Shown one piece after another: positions 15,819-24,975 of a stretch of DNA of 64,000 nucleotides. Under the pieces are notes generated by a model. It was not told where the DNA came from. It was given only the letters and a program-made list of their open reading frames with translations, and made no database searches. This DNA comes from Acherontichlamydia pituitae (GTDB taxonomy: Bacteria > Chlamydiota > Chlamydiia > Chlamydiales > Rhabdochlamydiaceae). Each line of letters opens with the position of its first letter. Position 1 is the first letter of the stretch. The DNA lies in the NCBI GenBank assembly GCA_019634675.1, contig JAHCAX010000001.1:1015986-1079985 (forward strand), read 5' to 3'. A program made the position numbers and the translations under genes.

Positions 15819-17417
15819 TTAAGGCGTGGAGCTGGCAACAATCCTTTCAATGGCCTGGGCGAGCCCTTCATGGGCGATGATCTCTTCGACAGAGGGACGG
15901 AAGCGATAGGTCCAGTTGGTCGGCAGGATTTGACCTGGAATATTGATCCGCTCGTCGTCGGGATTGGGCCAGACCAGTTCAGGGAAAAGGGCAAGGTATT
16001 CTTGAAGCAGGTTGACGTGGAAAAGGCTAGAAGTGTGGTGGCTTTCCCAAAGGATCTCTTTGCGCTGTTCGATGGTCAGATCGGGATGGTATTCCCAATG
16101 TTTGGCATTGGCAAAAGGTTTTGCCTCGTCAGGAAACATTTTCCACCATTGCTGCAAAGTGGGGGAGTCGTGGGTTGAAACAGTTGTCAGGTTGATCGGA
16201 GGATAGTATTGAATGGGGATATAGCGCTGGTCTTGCTCCCATTCGCGCATCCATCTCATGACTTTGGTTCCGCAGATGCCCATCTCTTGCAACACGGGAC
16301 GGACCATATTGGGAACCGTACCGAGATCTTCTGCGATCGGAAGCATGGAGGAGGAGGCGACCATCATTTTAAGCAATTCCCTTCCTAATGGCTCCCACTG
16401 ATGCTCTTCTGCAGGCAAAAAATACCCATCTTTGCTGTGGTGGCCGATAGGAATGGTCCAAATTCTAAAAAAACCGATCACATGGTCGATCCGATAGATA
16501 TCGTAGAAATTGGCGGCGTAACCTAGCCGCTGTTTCCACCAGGCGAACTGGTTTTTCCGCATCACGTCCCATCGATAGAGGGGAAACCCCCAGTACTGCC
16601 CTTCTTGATTGTAATGGTCTGGCGGCGCGCCGGCAGAGAGGTTGATATCGAAGTATTCGGGATTTTGCCATACGTCGGCGCTATCCGGACTGAGGAGGAT
16701 CGGGATGTCTCCCATCAGCAAGATGCCCTTTTCGGCAGCGTATTCGCGCACGTATTTTAATTGGAGGTAGCACAGGTATTGCAAGGTGATGTAGAAAGCA
16801 ATTTTTGGCCAGTAGATCTTGATCAGTTCTTCGTATTCTTTTTTAGTTGGGGATTTGACTTCATTGGGCCAGGTGGTCCAAGGCGTTCTTCCCAAATGGT
16901 CTTTGAGCGTGCGGAACAGAGCGTAGGGTTCGACCCAAGGGTTGGAAGAGAGGTAGTCCTGAAACTCTTGGCTTTTTGTCAGCGTCTCTCCGACCTCTTC
17001 AAAGTAGGCGTGGAGCCAGACGAGCTTTTGCGCAAGGACCTCATGATAAGGGATCCTTTGAGGTTTGGTGAGATCGATAAGGTCTTTGAGTTTTTTCTTT
17101 TGGCTGGAGGCAAGGTCCAAATAGGGCAGCTTGTGGAAGGAGAGGTGGACAAAGTTGATCGCACAGGAAGAAATGGCGTTGTAGGGGCTGGGATCTTCTT
17201 CTGAATTATTGAGTGGGAGCAGTTGGATGACGTCAAGTCCAAGTTTTTTACACCAGTCGATGATCGGGATCAGGTCGTAGAATTCACCAATGCCAGAGCT
17301 GTTTTCACTGTGCAGGGAAGAGAGGGAAATGTTGATCCCATGGTGGTGGACTACCCCGATTTTTTCCCAGATTGGGCCTGTGATCGATTCGAGGAGGTGT
17401 TTTTTGATCTCTTCCAT
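15819..17417 (-). CDS. malQ: 4-alpha-glucanotransferase (amylomaltase)
   Basis: 532 residues with GH77 features: GIGEFYDLIPIIDW near the N-terminus, LMGDIPILLSPDSADVW, YDIYRIDHVIGF with the nucleophilic Asp region, PIAEDLGTVP with the acid/base Glu, and TVSTHDSPTLQQWW near the end. It transfers alpha-1,4-glucan chains in cytosolic glycogen metabolism; Chlamydiae keep a glycogen pathway. Its place after sctU-sctV-copN-scc1 is the same as in Chlamydia trachomatis (CT091 to CT087), which supports the call. The repeat element B lies between it and scc1, so it may have its own promoter. Confidence 0.95.
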   Translation of the reverse strand: MEEIKKHLLESITGPIWEKIGVVHHHGINISLSSLHSENSSGIGEFYDLIPIIDWCKKLGLDVIQLLPLNNSEEDPSPYNAISSCAINFVHLSFHKLPYLDLASSQKKKLKDLIDLTKPQRIPYHEVLAQKLVWLHAYFEEVGETLTKSQEFQDYLSSNPWVEPYALFRTLKDHLGRTPWTTWPNEVKSPTKKEYEELIKIYWPKIAFYITLQYLCYLQLKYVREYAAEKGILLMGDIPILLSPDSADVWQNPEYFDINLSAGAPPDHYNQEGQYWGFPLYRWDVMRKNQFAWWKQRLGYAANFYDIYRIDHVIGFFRIWTIPIGHHSKDGYFLPAEEHQWEPLGRELLKMMVASSSMLPIAEDLGTVPNMVRPVLQEMGICGTKVMRWMREWEQDQRYIPIQYYPPINLTTVSTHDSPTLQQWWKMFPDEAKPFANAKHWEYHPDLTIEQRKEILWESHHTSSLFHVNLLQEYLALFPELVWPNPDDERINIPGQILPTNWTYRFRPSVEEIIAHEGLAQAIERIVASSTP

Positions 17418-17456
17418 TTTTATAACCTAAGCGCGCGCGGTATAATCTGCAGACAG

Positions 17457-17514
17457 GCCGTTGCACAACTCATTTGCTCAACAATTTTTCCAAGCAAGGC
17501 AGTTTTGCAACTGC
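17457..17514. repeat. Palindromic element, copy B, between scc1 and malQ
   Basis: Arms 'gccgttgcacaac' (17457-17469) and 'gttttgcaactgc' (17502-17514) are inverted with two mismatches, with an inner pair 'ttgctcaacaat'/'aagcaa'. The element ends three bases from the scc1 stop codon. Its inner word 'ttgcttggaaaaatt' (minus strand) recurs in the large copies at 28.7 and 29.1 kb. Confidence 0.6.
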
Positions 17515-17517
17515 ATC

Positions 17518-17970
17518 TTATTTTTTGAGCCCAAAAATTCCAGAGTCTCCCTTTTTGACCGAAGGGATCAGGGTGGTTGTCTGTCCTTGCTCGACGCCGA
17601 CCCGCCAGCTGTCAGCTTTGGCGATGAAGGCGTTCAGATTGTCGAGGAGTTTTTGGCCAGTGAGGTTTTCCAAGGAGAGGAATTCAAAGAGGCAAAGCTT
17701 ATTGTTTTTTTCAGAGTAGGAAAGTGTCCCATGGACTGGAAATGGCCAATTGGCCCTCAAAGCATCTTTAAGGATGTTCTCACGAAATTTTCCCGGCGGG
17801 ATCTCGCAGATCATGCAGGCAAGAAGAAGCCTCTCTTTTCCAGGCTGCATTTCGATCTGGACATGCAGGATATCATTGACATTGAGCTTGCAAGCTCCCC
17901 GCTTGTCAGGATGCAGGGTGGTCCCAAGCAAATTTCCAAGTTCACTGAGAATCTCTTCAAATCGATCCAT
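17518..17970 (-). CDS. Type III secretion chaperone (Scc1/SycE-like, CesT fold)
   Basis: 150 residues, small and acidic, with the class I secretion-chaperone pattern: an N-terminal helix (MDRFEEILSELGNLLG), strands LNVNDILHVQIEMQ and RLLLACMICEIPPGKFRENILKDAL, and LCLFEFLSLENLTGQKLLDNL near the end. It starts 6 bp after the CopN-like gene. In C. trachomatis the gene in this place, scc1 (CT088), makes one half of the heterodimer that binds CopN, so CopN is the probable client here. It acts in the cytosol, holding the client ready for export. Confidence 0.85.
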   Translation of the reverse strand: MDRFEEILSELGNLLGTTLHPDKRGACKLNVNDILHVQIEMQPGKERLLLACMICEIPPGKFRENILKDALRANWPFPVHGTLSYSEKNNKLCLFEFLSLENLTGQKLLDNLNAFIAKADSWRVGVEQGQTTTLIPSVKKGDSGIFGLKK

Positions 17971-17976
17971 ATGCCA

Positions 17977-19197
17977 TCACTTCTGTTCTTTTTCGTTTTC
18001 TTGTCCGCCGCCTTGGTCGTTCTTTTCTTCTTCTTCTTTTTCCGCTTCTTCTTCGATCCTGTCGTCAAGGTCTTCGATCGTATCGATGAAGGTGGAGAGG
18101 ACATCCTGCCTGTGCTGCTCCGACTTGAATAGGCGGGGGGCTATATGGCGGACAGCATCGCGCATTTGCGTGTAAATGATCACTTGGCCAAGCAGCTCCT
18201 CTAAAAGGCCTAAATGCTGGGCCATTTGGAGCACTTTGTCGGAAGAGGGGTATCGTTCTTGGAGGAACTTCACAAAGAGCTTAGCAAGAAGCTCGAAGGT
18301 GATGCGCATAGGGAGACGGAGTCCTTGCCGCTCGAAGGCGTTTGCGATCAGGTTCATCCTGGACTTGAAGTAGCGGTAGATGCCAAGGATCGCCTGCATC
18401 GATCTTCCCTGCGTCATTAAGCGGTGCAGTTCTCCGCGGTCGATTGATGGGCCCCTTGATTTCAAGTCGTTGCCAAGAGAATGGAGGACAAAGTCGATCA
18501 CGGTGCGCATCCTATCGAAGTTGAATCGATTGGAGAGTTCGGCAAAGAGCGTTTGCGGGTCGCGAGGATTGCCGGTGATGTCGCGATATAGGTCTCTGAG
18601 CGCTGTTGGAGATCCCAAACCTTGCTTTGAAAATTCACGGGCCTGCTCACCGATGTTTCTACCAGCGCGCACTTCTCTACCGTGCATCGCATTGAGCTCT
18701 TCTTTGGCCTGTTTGACTTTCTCTGCGAGGTCGCCTTTTGTCGTTTCGAGAAGAAAGTCAAGGGCTTCGTCGGCAAGCGAATAGTCGGGGTAGAGTTCTA
18801 AAACTTTTCGGAGGATATCTTCTTTGGTATCGCTGTCAGATATCCGGGCTCGTAGCAGGAGGAGGCTGCGCGTTTGAAGCTCAGGGTTTTTACGCGAGTA
18901 CTGTTCGCTGACCTCTTCGAGGCGCTGGACTTCGACGACCTGCTCGTCTTTTTTCTCTGTTTTTTCCGTTTCTTCTTCTTTGCCCCGTTTTTTTGCTTTG
19001 AGCTCAAGGCTTTCAAATCTGCGGGCCATTAATACAGGGTTGAATGCGCCTTCATCAACCCATTCTTGGAAATTCTCCGAACTCTCTTCTTGGGCGATTG
19101 CCATTCCGGCAGCAGCGCGCTGCAATGCGGCCTGCTGAGCCTTGCTCGCATCCATCCCTGTCGGGTAGATCGGCGTCGGGGAGAAATCATCAGCCAT
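17977..19197 (-). CDS. sctW: Type III secretion gatekeeper CopN/SctW
   Basis: 406 residues, near the length of chlamydial CopN. The order (sctV 11 bp upstream, Scc1-like chaperone 6 bp downstream) is that of Chlamydia lcrD-copN-scc1. The N-terminus (MADDFSPTPIYPTGMDASKAQQ) is polar and flexible, as expected of a secretion signal. A charged Lys/Glu stretch at about residues 68-92 precedes the helical gatekeeper body (YSLADEALDFLLETTKGDLAEKV). The C-terminal region (about 310-385) is where a TyeA-like domain is usually fused, and a highly acidic Glu tail ends the protein. It would block export until host contact and may itself be secreted. Confidence 0.85.
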   Translation of the reverse strand: MADDFSPTPIYPTGMDASKAQQAALQRAAAGMAIAQEESSENFQEWVDEGAFNPVLMARRFESLELKAKKRGKEEETEKTEKKDEQVVEVQRLEEVSEQYSRKNPELQTRSLLLLRARISDSDTKEDILRKVLELYPDYSLADEALDFLLETTKGDLAEKVKQAKEELNAMHGREVRAGRNIGEQAREFSKQGLGSPTALRDLYRDITGNPRDPQTLFAELSNRFNFDRMRTVIDFVLHSLGNDLKSRGPSIDRGELHRLMTQGRSMQAILGIYRYFKSRMNLIANAFERQGLRLPMRITFELLAKLFVKFLQERYPSSDKVLQMAQHLGLLEELLGQVIIYTQMRDAVRHIAPRLFKSEQHRQDVLSTFIDTIEDLDDRIEEEAEKEEEEKNDQGGGQENEKEQK

Positions 19198-19208
19198 AGA
19201 CTACTCGT

Positions 19209-21341
19209 TTAAGATAGTTGGATGCGACCTAATGGTTGGATCCGGATTTCTGGTACAATTTCTTGGTAGGAGACAACCGCCATATCGGGGAATTCTCCTT
19301 CGATCAGTTTCCTTACAAAACGTCTGACGTCGATGGCTGTCAGCATCACAGGAGGCTGGCCGCCGACAGGTGTCGGAACAACAGTGGACCTTGTGGCATG
19401 GAGGATCAGCTGGACAGAATCAGGGTCAAGCGCAAGGTAGGAACCGGCCGACGTCTGTTTGATCGCTCCGCGGACCATGTCTTCGATCTCTGGATCGAGA
19501 AGATAGACAGAGAGGATCGACTGGCCTTGGGAATACTTGTAGCTGATATAGCGCTTTAGCGAAGAGCGGACATATTCTGTCAGCAGAACGGTGTCTTTTT
19601 CTGTTTGCGCCCATTCGGAAAGGGCCTCTAAGATCGTACGGAGGTCCTTGATCGAGATCTGTTCTTGGACAAGACGTTTGAAGATCTCTGTCAACTTCTG
19701 AAGCGGCACAAGGCGGGTGACCTCTTTGACAAGGTCAGGATAGGACTTTTCGACGAACTCAAGGATGCCTCTCACTTCTTGGATCCCGATGAAGTCTGCT
19801 GCGTGCTGCCGGTAGAAATAGGAGAGGTGGAGGATGATCACATCGAGGGGTTTCCAGAATTTGATCCCTGCCTTCTGCAAGATTTCTTGGAACTTGTTGT
19901 CGACCCAGACAGAGGGCTGGCCGATCGTATTCTTTGTTGTCGTAAAAGGGATGTTGTAACGACGGAGCGTTTCCGCATTTTCTGTTGTTAGCAAGGCGGT
20001 CTCAAAGATTTTTCCTCGGACGATGGGCACCTCGTTCAAAAAGATCGAATACTCATCCACCTCTAAGGTAGGAGAATCTGTCCGCACATGGACGCCGGGA
20101 AAGCGGACCCCTAAATCTTGGTAAAGGGCATGGCGCATTTTAGGGATCATGTCCTCGATAAAGGTTTGTCCTTGCTTGTCCTTGCGGATTGCATTGGAGA
20201 GGTTTTTGCCCAGTTCAAGGATGACGGGCAAGGTCAAGGCGTAGTCGTCAACGCCGCCTCGAATGACCGCATGGCCTGCAACTTCCGTATCGACTTTGGC
20301 AGAGGTGATGCCGGCGGACGCTTTTGTTGCGGCCTTTTTAGAGTTGTACCAGACAACGCTGCCGACTGTTGCCATGAGGATCGCAAGGACAAAGAAGATG
20401 ACAGAGGGAAATCCTTTAATGAATCCCATTAAAAAGAGGACGCCCGATGCGAGGAGGATCGCTTTGGGCTGGCCGAGAAGCTGTTGAGAGATCTCTTTAC
20501 CTAAGTGGGAGTCGGCTTTATCGGAAGAGACGCGCGTTGTGACGATACCGGCTGTCAAAGAAATGAGCAGCGAAGGGATCTGCGCGACGAGGCCGCCTCC
20601 GATGGAAAGGAGGGTATAGACCTGGGCCGATTGCAGCGCGGTCATGTTGTGCATCCAAATACCGATGATCAAGCCCCCAACGATGTTGATAACGGCAATG
20701 ACGATACCGGCAATAACGTCCCCTTTGACGAACTTCATCGCACCGTCCATCGCTCCGTAAAGCTGGCTCTCTTTGGTCAGCGCAAGGCGCAGTTCGCGGG
20801 CTTGGTTGGCGTCGATCACACCGCTGCGCATGTCGGCGTCGATACTCATCTGTTTACCTGGCATCGCGTCCAAGGTAAAACGGGCGGCGACTTCAGCAAC
20901 GCGCTCAGCACCTTTTGTCACAACGATGAACTGGACGATCGTGATGATCAAGAAGATGATACCCCCGACAACGAAGTTTCCGCCGACGACGAAGTTTCCG
21001 AAAGCGTAAATGATATGTCCAGCATCGGCATGCAGCAGGATCTGGCGGGTTGCAGAAATTTCAATCCCTAAACGGAAGAGGGTTGTGATCAGCAATAGAG
21101 AGGGGAACATCGACAAGTGGACAGCTTTGGGAATGTAAAGGGCCACCATCAAAAGCCCGATGGAGATCGTCAGGTTGAGGGCGATCAGATTATCGATGAC
21201 GGCAGGCGATACGGGAATGATGATCATCATGATCAAAATGATGATGAACATAGCTAGGACGATATCGCTGGACTGAGTAATGAGTCTTAGGGCCTTGTCG
21301 CCTCCCAGTGACCGCGCTAGCTTGTCGATAAATTCTTTCAT
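19209..21341 (-). CDS. sctV: Type III secretion export gate SctV (LcrD/CdsV)
   Basis: 710 residues from the ATG at 21341, which overlaps the sctU stop as ATGA; the longer frame from 21392 lies inside sctU and is not used. About eight membrane helices occupy residues 1-320, with the FHIPEP-type loop seen in the stretch KGAERVAEVAARFTLDAMPG followed by KQMSIDADMRSGVID. The cytosolic C-terminal half forms the nonameric ring, with SDSPTLEVDEY-like and PVILELG segments. It is the inner-membrane export gate, using proton motive force. It is about the length of C. trachomatis CT090, and the operon order is conserved. Confidence 0.95.
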   Translation of the reverse strand: MKEFIDKLARSLGGDKALRLITQSSDIVLAMFIIILIMMIIIPVSPAVIDNLIALNLTISIGLLMVALYIPKAVHLSMFPSLLLITTLFRLGIEISATRQILLHADAGHIIYAFGNFVVGGNFVVGGIIFLIITIVQFIVVTKGAERVAEVAARFTLDAMPGKQMSIDADMRSGVIDANQARELRLALTKESQLYGAMDGAMKFVKGDVIAGIVIAVINIVGGLIIGIWMHNMTALQSAQVYTLLSIGGGLVAQIPSLLISLTAGIVTTRVSSDKADSHLGKEISQQLLGQPKAILLASGVLFLMGFIKGFPSVIFFVLAILMATVGSVVWYNSKKAATKASAGITSAKVDTEVAGHAVIRGGVDDYALTLPVILELGKNLSNAIRKDKQGQTFIEDMIPKMRHALYQDLGVRFPGVHVRTDSPTLEVDEYSIFLNEVPIVRGKIFETALLTTENAETLRRYNIPFTTTKNTIGQPSVWVDNKFQEILQKAGIKFWKPLDVIILHLSYFYRQHAADFIGIQEVRGILEFVEKSYPDLVKEVTRLVPLQKLTEIFKRLVQEQISIKDLRTILEALSEWAQTEKDTVLLTEYVRSSLKRYISYKYSQGQSILSVYLLDPEIEDMVRGAIKQTSAGSYLALDPDSVQLILHATRSTVVPTPVGGQPPVMLTAIDVRRFVRKLIEGEFPDMAVVSYQEIVPEIRIQPLGRIQLS

Positions 21342-22411
21342 TTGAAGATCTCCGCTCCTGATGTCTCGAATGATTCCAATCCTTCCAGCCATCTCAGGAT
21401 CTCTGCAACGGCTTGATAGGTGTCCTCAGGTATATAATCGCTGATTTTCCCTTTTTCAAAAAGGGTTTGTGCTAAAGTCACGTTCCTCATGATCGGGATC
21501 CCATTGTCTTGTGCCACTTTGATGATCAAATCAGCAATGGTCCCTTTACCCATTGTCACGATCCTAGGCGCAGGCTCGGTATCTGCATGATACTCGATCG
21601 CAACAGCGATGTGGATCGGATTGGTAATGATTGCCTTTGCCCGCTTCGCAGCTGCAGGTCCTTCCTGGTAGGCAATCTCCTGGGCTGTATGGCGCCGTTT
21701 GCTCTTGATGTGGGGATCCCCCTCCGTATCCTTATATTCCTGTTTGACCTCAAATTTTTCCATCATCATTTCTTTTGCAAACGTCCTTCTTTGGAAAACA
21801 AGGTCGAAAATAGCAATAAAAGCAAAGAAGATGCCGATGCGGATGATGACATTGACTAAAAAATTAGAGAAGACTTGAGCTGCGCCGTAAACAGGCAACG
21901 CTGCAGTAGCCACAATTTCAGGAATTTGATTCCAAACAACGGAATAGATCAGGATAAGCGCCCCGGAGATTTTCAAAATCGATTTGAGCACTTCAAAAAC
22001 AGTCTTGAACTTGAACATGTTCTTGATATTTGAAATCGGATTAAGACGCTTGATGTCAGGTTTCATGGCTTCAAACGAAAACATCGGGCCGACGATCATG
22101 GCATTGACAAGCAAGCCAACGCAGGTCGTTAAGAGCATGATCGGCATGCTTGTATTAAAAATGATCATGATCGCTTCTGAGAAAATGCCAGCAGCCTGAT
22201 TTTGCATGTCCAAATTCCCGCCGCTCATCTTGAAAAGCGATATGAGGAACCCGGCGAGCATTTCATAGAGATGGCCTGCCGTTAGGAGTGTGGCAGAGAT
22301 CGAAACGACAAATGTAAAGGCCGAAGGAAAGTCTTGAGATTTTGCAACCTGCCCCTTTTTTCTTGCGTCGCGCAATTTCTTAGGGGTCGCCTTTTCGCTT
22401 TTTTCTGCCAT
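21338..22411 (-). CDS. sctU: Type III secretion switch protein SctU (YscU/CdsU) with an NPIH site
   Basis: 357 residues. The start MAEKSEKATPKKLRDARKKGQVAKS is the family N-terminus; four membrane helices occupy about residues 30-205, then a linker and the cytosolic autoprotease domain. The cleavage site reads N264-P265-I266-H267, whereas the family consensus is NPTH. Cleavage takes place between Asn and Pro and switches substrate choice from needle to translocators; how Ile at the third place affects it is not known. First gene of the sctU-sctV-sctW-scc1 operon, coupled to sctV by ATGA. Flagellar FlhB is excluded by the neighbours. Confidence 0.95.
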   Translation of the reverse strand: MAEKSEKATPKKLRDARKKGQVAKSQDFPSAFTFVVSISATLLTAGHLYEMLAGFLISLFKMSGGNLDMQNQAAGIFSEAIMIIFNTSMPIMLLTTCVGLLVNAMIVGPMFSFEAMKPDIKRLNPISNIKNMFKFKTVFEVLKSILKISGALILIYSVVWNQIPEIVATAALPVYGAAQVFSNFLVNVIIRIGIFFAFIAIFDLVFQRRTFAKEMMMEKFEVKQEYKDTEGDPHIKSKRRHTAQEIAYQEGPAAAKRAKAIITNPIHIAVAIEYHADTEPAPRIVTMGKGTIADLIIKVAQDNGIPIMRNVTLAQTLFEKGKISDYIPEDTYQAVAEILRWLEGLESFETSGAEIFK

Positions 22412-22514
22412 TTAGATTTGAACGTGGTAGTTTTCCTTGAGCTCGACTCTAAGGTTATAGCAGGATCTATAAGAGAGCAAGGGGAAAAGAATTGTCTGAA
22501 CGACTCTAATAAAT

Positions 22515-22609
22515 AGTTTCAGTCGATTTTTTGGTTCTTTTGAATCGAATAACGGTCTCTTAAAAGGGGCTGAAAAAACGACAGAAATTGAATTGACGGC
22601 AGGCCCTAG
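22515..22609. repeat. Second palindromic repeat family, copy 1
   Basis: A region between sctU and the 3' end of the unknown gene at 22627. Its right half contains the words 'acgacagaaattgaattgac' and 'ggcaggccc', matching the copy at 51779-51844 ('cgacagaaactgaattgac', 'gacagacc'). Its left half 'gtttcagtcgattttttggttc' is the inverted counterpart. It lies 18 bp after a stop codon. Confidence 0.55.
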
Positions 22610-22626
22610 TACAGCTTCTTAGGATG

Positions 22627-23475
22627 CTACTCGGATGGTTTGCAGCAAAGGCAGCTAAATAGCGAAGAGAAAAAGGAAGAGATCGAGCTGAAAATGCCTG
22701 AGAACCATTTATCCAGCGTTTCTGTGCAAGATGAATCTTCATCTGCATGGGCATTTTGTGCTAAAACTTGTTCAAATTGGCTTGCATCATAGAATGCAGC
22801 TCCATGTGTTGCCTGCGGAGGAATCCCTTGAACAGGGGGCGCTTGGGTATCGGAGGTTGGGCCTGTTTTCCGCACTCTGATCCTAAGGCCGGCATCATCT
22901 GTCAAGGCAAGGCCGGTTCCTGCGTCGCTTGTCCCAATGGCAAGCTGGTTTCCAATAATGTCGACAGCAAACCCTTGAGGAGTTTGGTCTCTAAGGTAAT
23001 TGCTTAACCAAAAGGTCAGCCCAGCATTGCCGGCCCATGTCACAGCTCTGGAATTTAAGTCGGTGAAGATGATTTTTTGATGGGGTAGGAATTGGAAATT
23101 TCTCTCTTGACGATTCGGATCAAAAAGAGAACGGAATGCGATTGCGACGTCCCACGGACGCACCCTTATTTCAAGGGGGTTGCTGGAAAGAATAGAAAAT
23201 GAACCAGGGGCGAAAGCGTCGTACCTGATGGCTCCTTCTGTGGTGATGTCATCGATGCGAAGTTGTTGGTTTTGCAGGATCCGGTTGAAGACCCTCTCAA
23301 TGGCATCAAGCCTTTCGTTCAATGGGGCTCTAACAGGTTCAAGGCATGTTTCTTGGTCGATTCCGGTAATTTGCAATGCTTGATGCGCAGGCAGGTTGAA
23401 GGTGTGGTTTTGCTGAAGACGATTGGTAAATTCCTCAACGGGAAATTGAATCGGGTTTGCAGCAATTGTAGCCAT
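22627..23475 (-). CDS. Protein of unknown function, candidate secreted effector
   Basis: 282 residues, not recognised. The N-terminus (MATIAANPIQFPVEEFTNRL) is polar with no classical signal peptide. The centre looks like a folded domain with IRVRPWDVAIAFRSLF and HQKIIFTDLNSR. The end is striking: a Trp/Phe/Ser-rich amphipathic or membrane-active segment of about 20 residues (WFSGIFSSISSFFSSLFS) runs into CLCC, a possible lipid-attachment cluster. A similar aromatic/Ser segment sits near the N-terminus of the divergent PARG gene. The position beside the type III secretion genes and the divergent pairing suggest an effector, but no secretion test can be read from sequence. Confidence 0.6.
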   Translation of the reverse strand: MATIAANPIQFPVEEFTNRLQQNHTFNLPAHQALQITGIDQETCLEPVRAPLNERLDAIERVFNRILQNQQLRIDDITTEGAIRYDAFAPGSFSILSSNPLEIRVRPWDVAIAFRSLFDPNRQERNFQFLPHQKIIFTDLNSRAVTWAGNAGLTFWLSNYLRDQTPQGFAVDIIGNQLAIGTSDAGTGLALTDDAGLRIRVRKTGPTSDTQAPPVQGIPPQATHGAAFYDASQFEQVLAQNAHADEDSSCTETLDKWFSGIFSSISSFFSSLFSCLCCKPSE

Positions 23476-23689
23476 AAAACACTCTAATTTTTCAAAATTT
23501 TGGAATGATTATAAAGAGATCCGGGAAATTAGATCAATTTTATAATTATTTTAGAAGCAGTTTTATAGCGTTTTGAGTTTAATTTAAATTTTTTTCTATT
23601 TAGTTTGTGGTTGAGTTTAATTTGGTCTTTTGTGTATATTTGATCGAATTCAAAATCAAAAATAACAAAGTTAACCTTTAAGGTGGCCT

Positions 23690-24784
23690 ATGTCGCTCCG
23701 AGTACCTTCAGAGACCCAGCCAGCTGCTACAGTTTATGGACAGCCTTTGGAAGCATTGCCTGTAACTGAGACTAGGCCTTCTATGTCTCGCGATATCCAA
23801 GATGCGCTAGAGGCACAGCCGGCCCAAGGTTCTTTTTGCGATCAATGCGCTGACTTTTTTTCCAAGATATGGAACGCTATTTATGCATTTTTTAAATCGA
23901 TTTTTTCCTTTGGCTCCAGCGAAGCCGTCAGCCACCAGCAGCCTTTACAGCAACCCCTTAATCTTGTCCAAGTGTTCCAAGAAACTTTGAATGCCTTGAG
24001 GGCAGGTCGATACACAGCTCCCAGCGGACAGGTTGTTACATTTGATATCGCGCAAATGCAGCAGGGGACGCGCCTTTACAATGGGATGGCAGACCTGGCC
24101 CTTCCTCCTCTCGTGCGCAATCCAACAACGCAGATCCATGTTGTCAATGAGGACTCTGTGACAGAGGGATTGAGGCTCAAAAGGGAATTTGGCTACAATG
24201 TCGCCGTCGTCAACTTCGCCAATGAAGACACTCCTGGCGGAGGAGTGGTGAACGGCGCCCGGGCGCAGGAAGAAGCTCTTTGCCGGACAACAGGTCTTTA
24301 TTATTCGATCGATCCCCGCCTCAATACCCACTTGGTATTCCCTAATGGGCGGTACAAGATCCCTGAGTTTGGTTCGATTTTTTCTCCATCCGTACCTGTA
24401 TTGCGCAGACCTGAAGGGGATCGCTTTCAATGGATGGACGGCGTTGAGACCCTTCCTTTCATTTCAAGCGCTGCATACCATCCTGGGAACCGCCCTCAAG
24501 ATCCTCTAACTGCTGAAGCTGGAATGAAGCGGAAGATCCGGATGCAGATAGCAACAGCAATGCATCATGGATGCGATGCAATCGTCCTTGGGGCATTTGG
24601 GTGCGGCGCTTTTCGTAACCTACCGGAAGATGTGGCCCGTTGGACTCGCGAAGTTCTCATGGAAGACTTTTGCCGCGGCGCTTTCCGGCATATTAGTTTC
24701 GCTGTTTATGTTGCGCCGGGTTCAGCAAGAGACCAAAACAATCTTCAGGTTTTCCAACAAGCATTTCCACAACCGACGATCTAA
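23690..24784 (+). CDS. Bacterial-type poly(ADP-ribose) glycohydrolase (PARG/macrodomain) homologue
   Basis: 364 residues. The signature GGG-(7 residues)-QEE at residues 183-195 (GGGVVNGARAQEE), preceded by VAVVNFANEDTP, is that of microbial PARG, which removes poly(ADP-ribose) with the second Glu as catalytic residue. LGAFGCGAFRN near residue 303 is the usual macrodomain loop. Residues 1-110 are extra: a polar start, a Cys pair (CDQCAD) and an aromatic segment (FFSKIWNAIYAFFKSIF). An AAGGTGG ribosome site precedes the ATG. The gene diverges from the unknown protein at 22627 next to the secretion operon; secretion into the host, where poly(ADP-ribose) signalling occurs, is an inference. Confidence 0.82.
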   Translation: MSLRVPSETQPAATVYGQPLEALPVTETRPSMSRDIQDALEAQPAQGSFCDQCADFFSKIWNAIYAFFKSIFSFGSSEAVSHQQPLQQPLNLVQVFQETLNALRAGRYTAPSGQVVTFDIAQMQQGTRLYNGMADLALPPLVRNPTTQIHVVNEDSVTEGLRLKREFGYNVAVVNFANEDTPGGGVVNGARAQEEALCRTTGLYYSIDPRLNTHLVFPNGRYKIPEFGSIFSPSVPVLRRPEGDRFQWMDGVETLPFISSAAYHPGNRPQDPLTAEAGMKRKIRMQIATAMHHGCDAIVLGAFGCGAFRNLPEDVARWTREVLMEDFCRGAFRHISFAVYVAPGSARDQNNLQVFQQAFPQPTI

Positions 24785-24791
24785 CGATTTT

Positions 24792-24835
24792 CATGTGCCT
24801 GCTCTTTTGCTTAAAGTCAAGGGAGTAGGCGCATG
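24792..24835 (+). terminator. Possible terminator after the PARG gene
   Basis: A 13-bp stem with two G-T type mismatches (24792-24804 with 24823-24835) around an 18-base loop lies 8 bp after the stop codon. The T-run comes some ten bases later (ttatatttttt), so the fit to an intrinsic terminator is only fair. Confidence 0.4.
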
Positions 24836-24975
24836 TGTATAGGCTTATATTTTTTTATCATTTTATTTTAAATATTAATAATGGTATAATAGTGTTGACT
24901 GATATTTTCTATTTTTTAACTAATATTTTTAAAATTAGTTTGTAGAAAAATGAAATTTTAAATTAATGGAGCATT

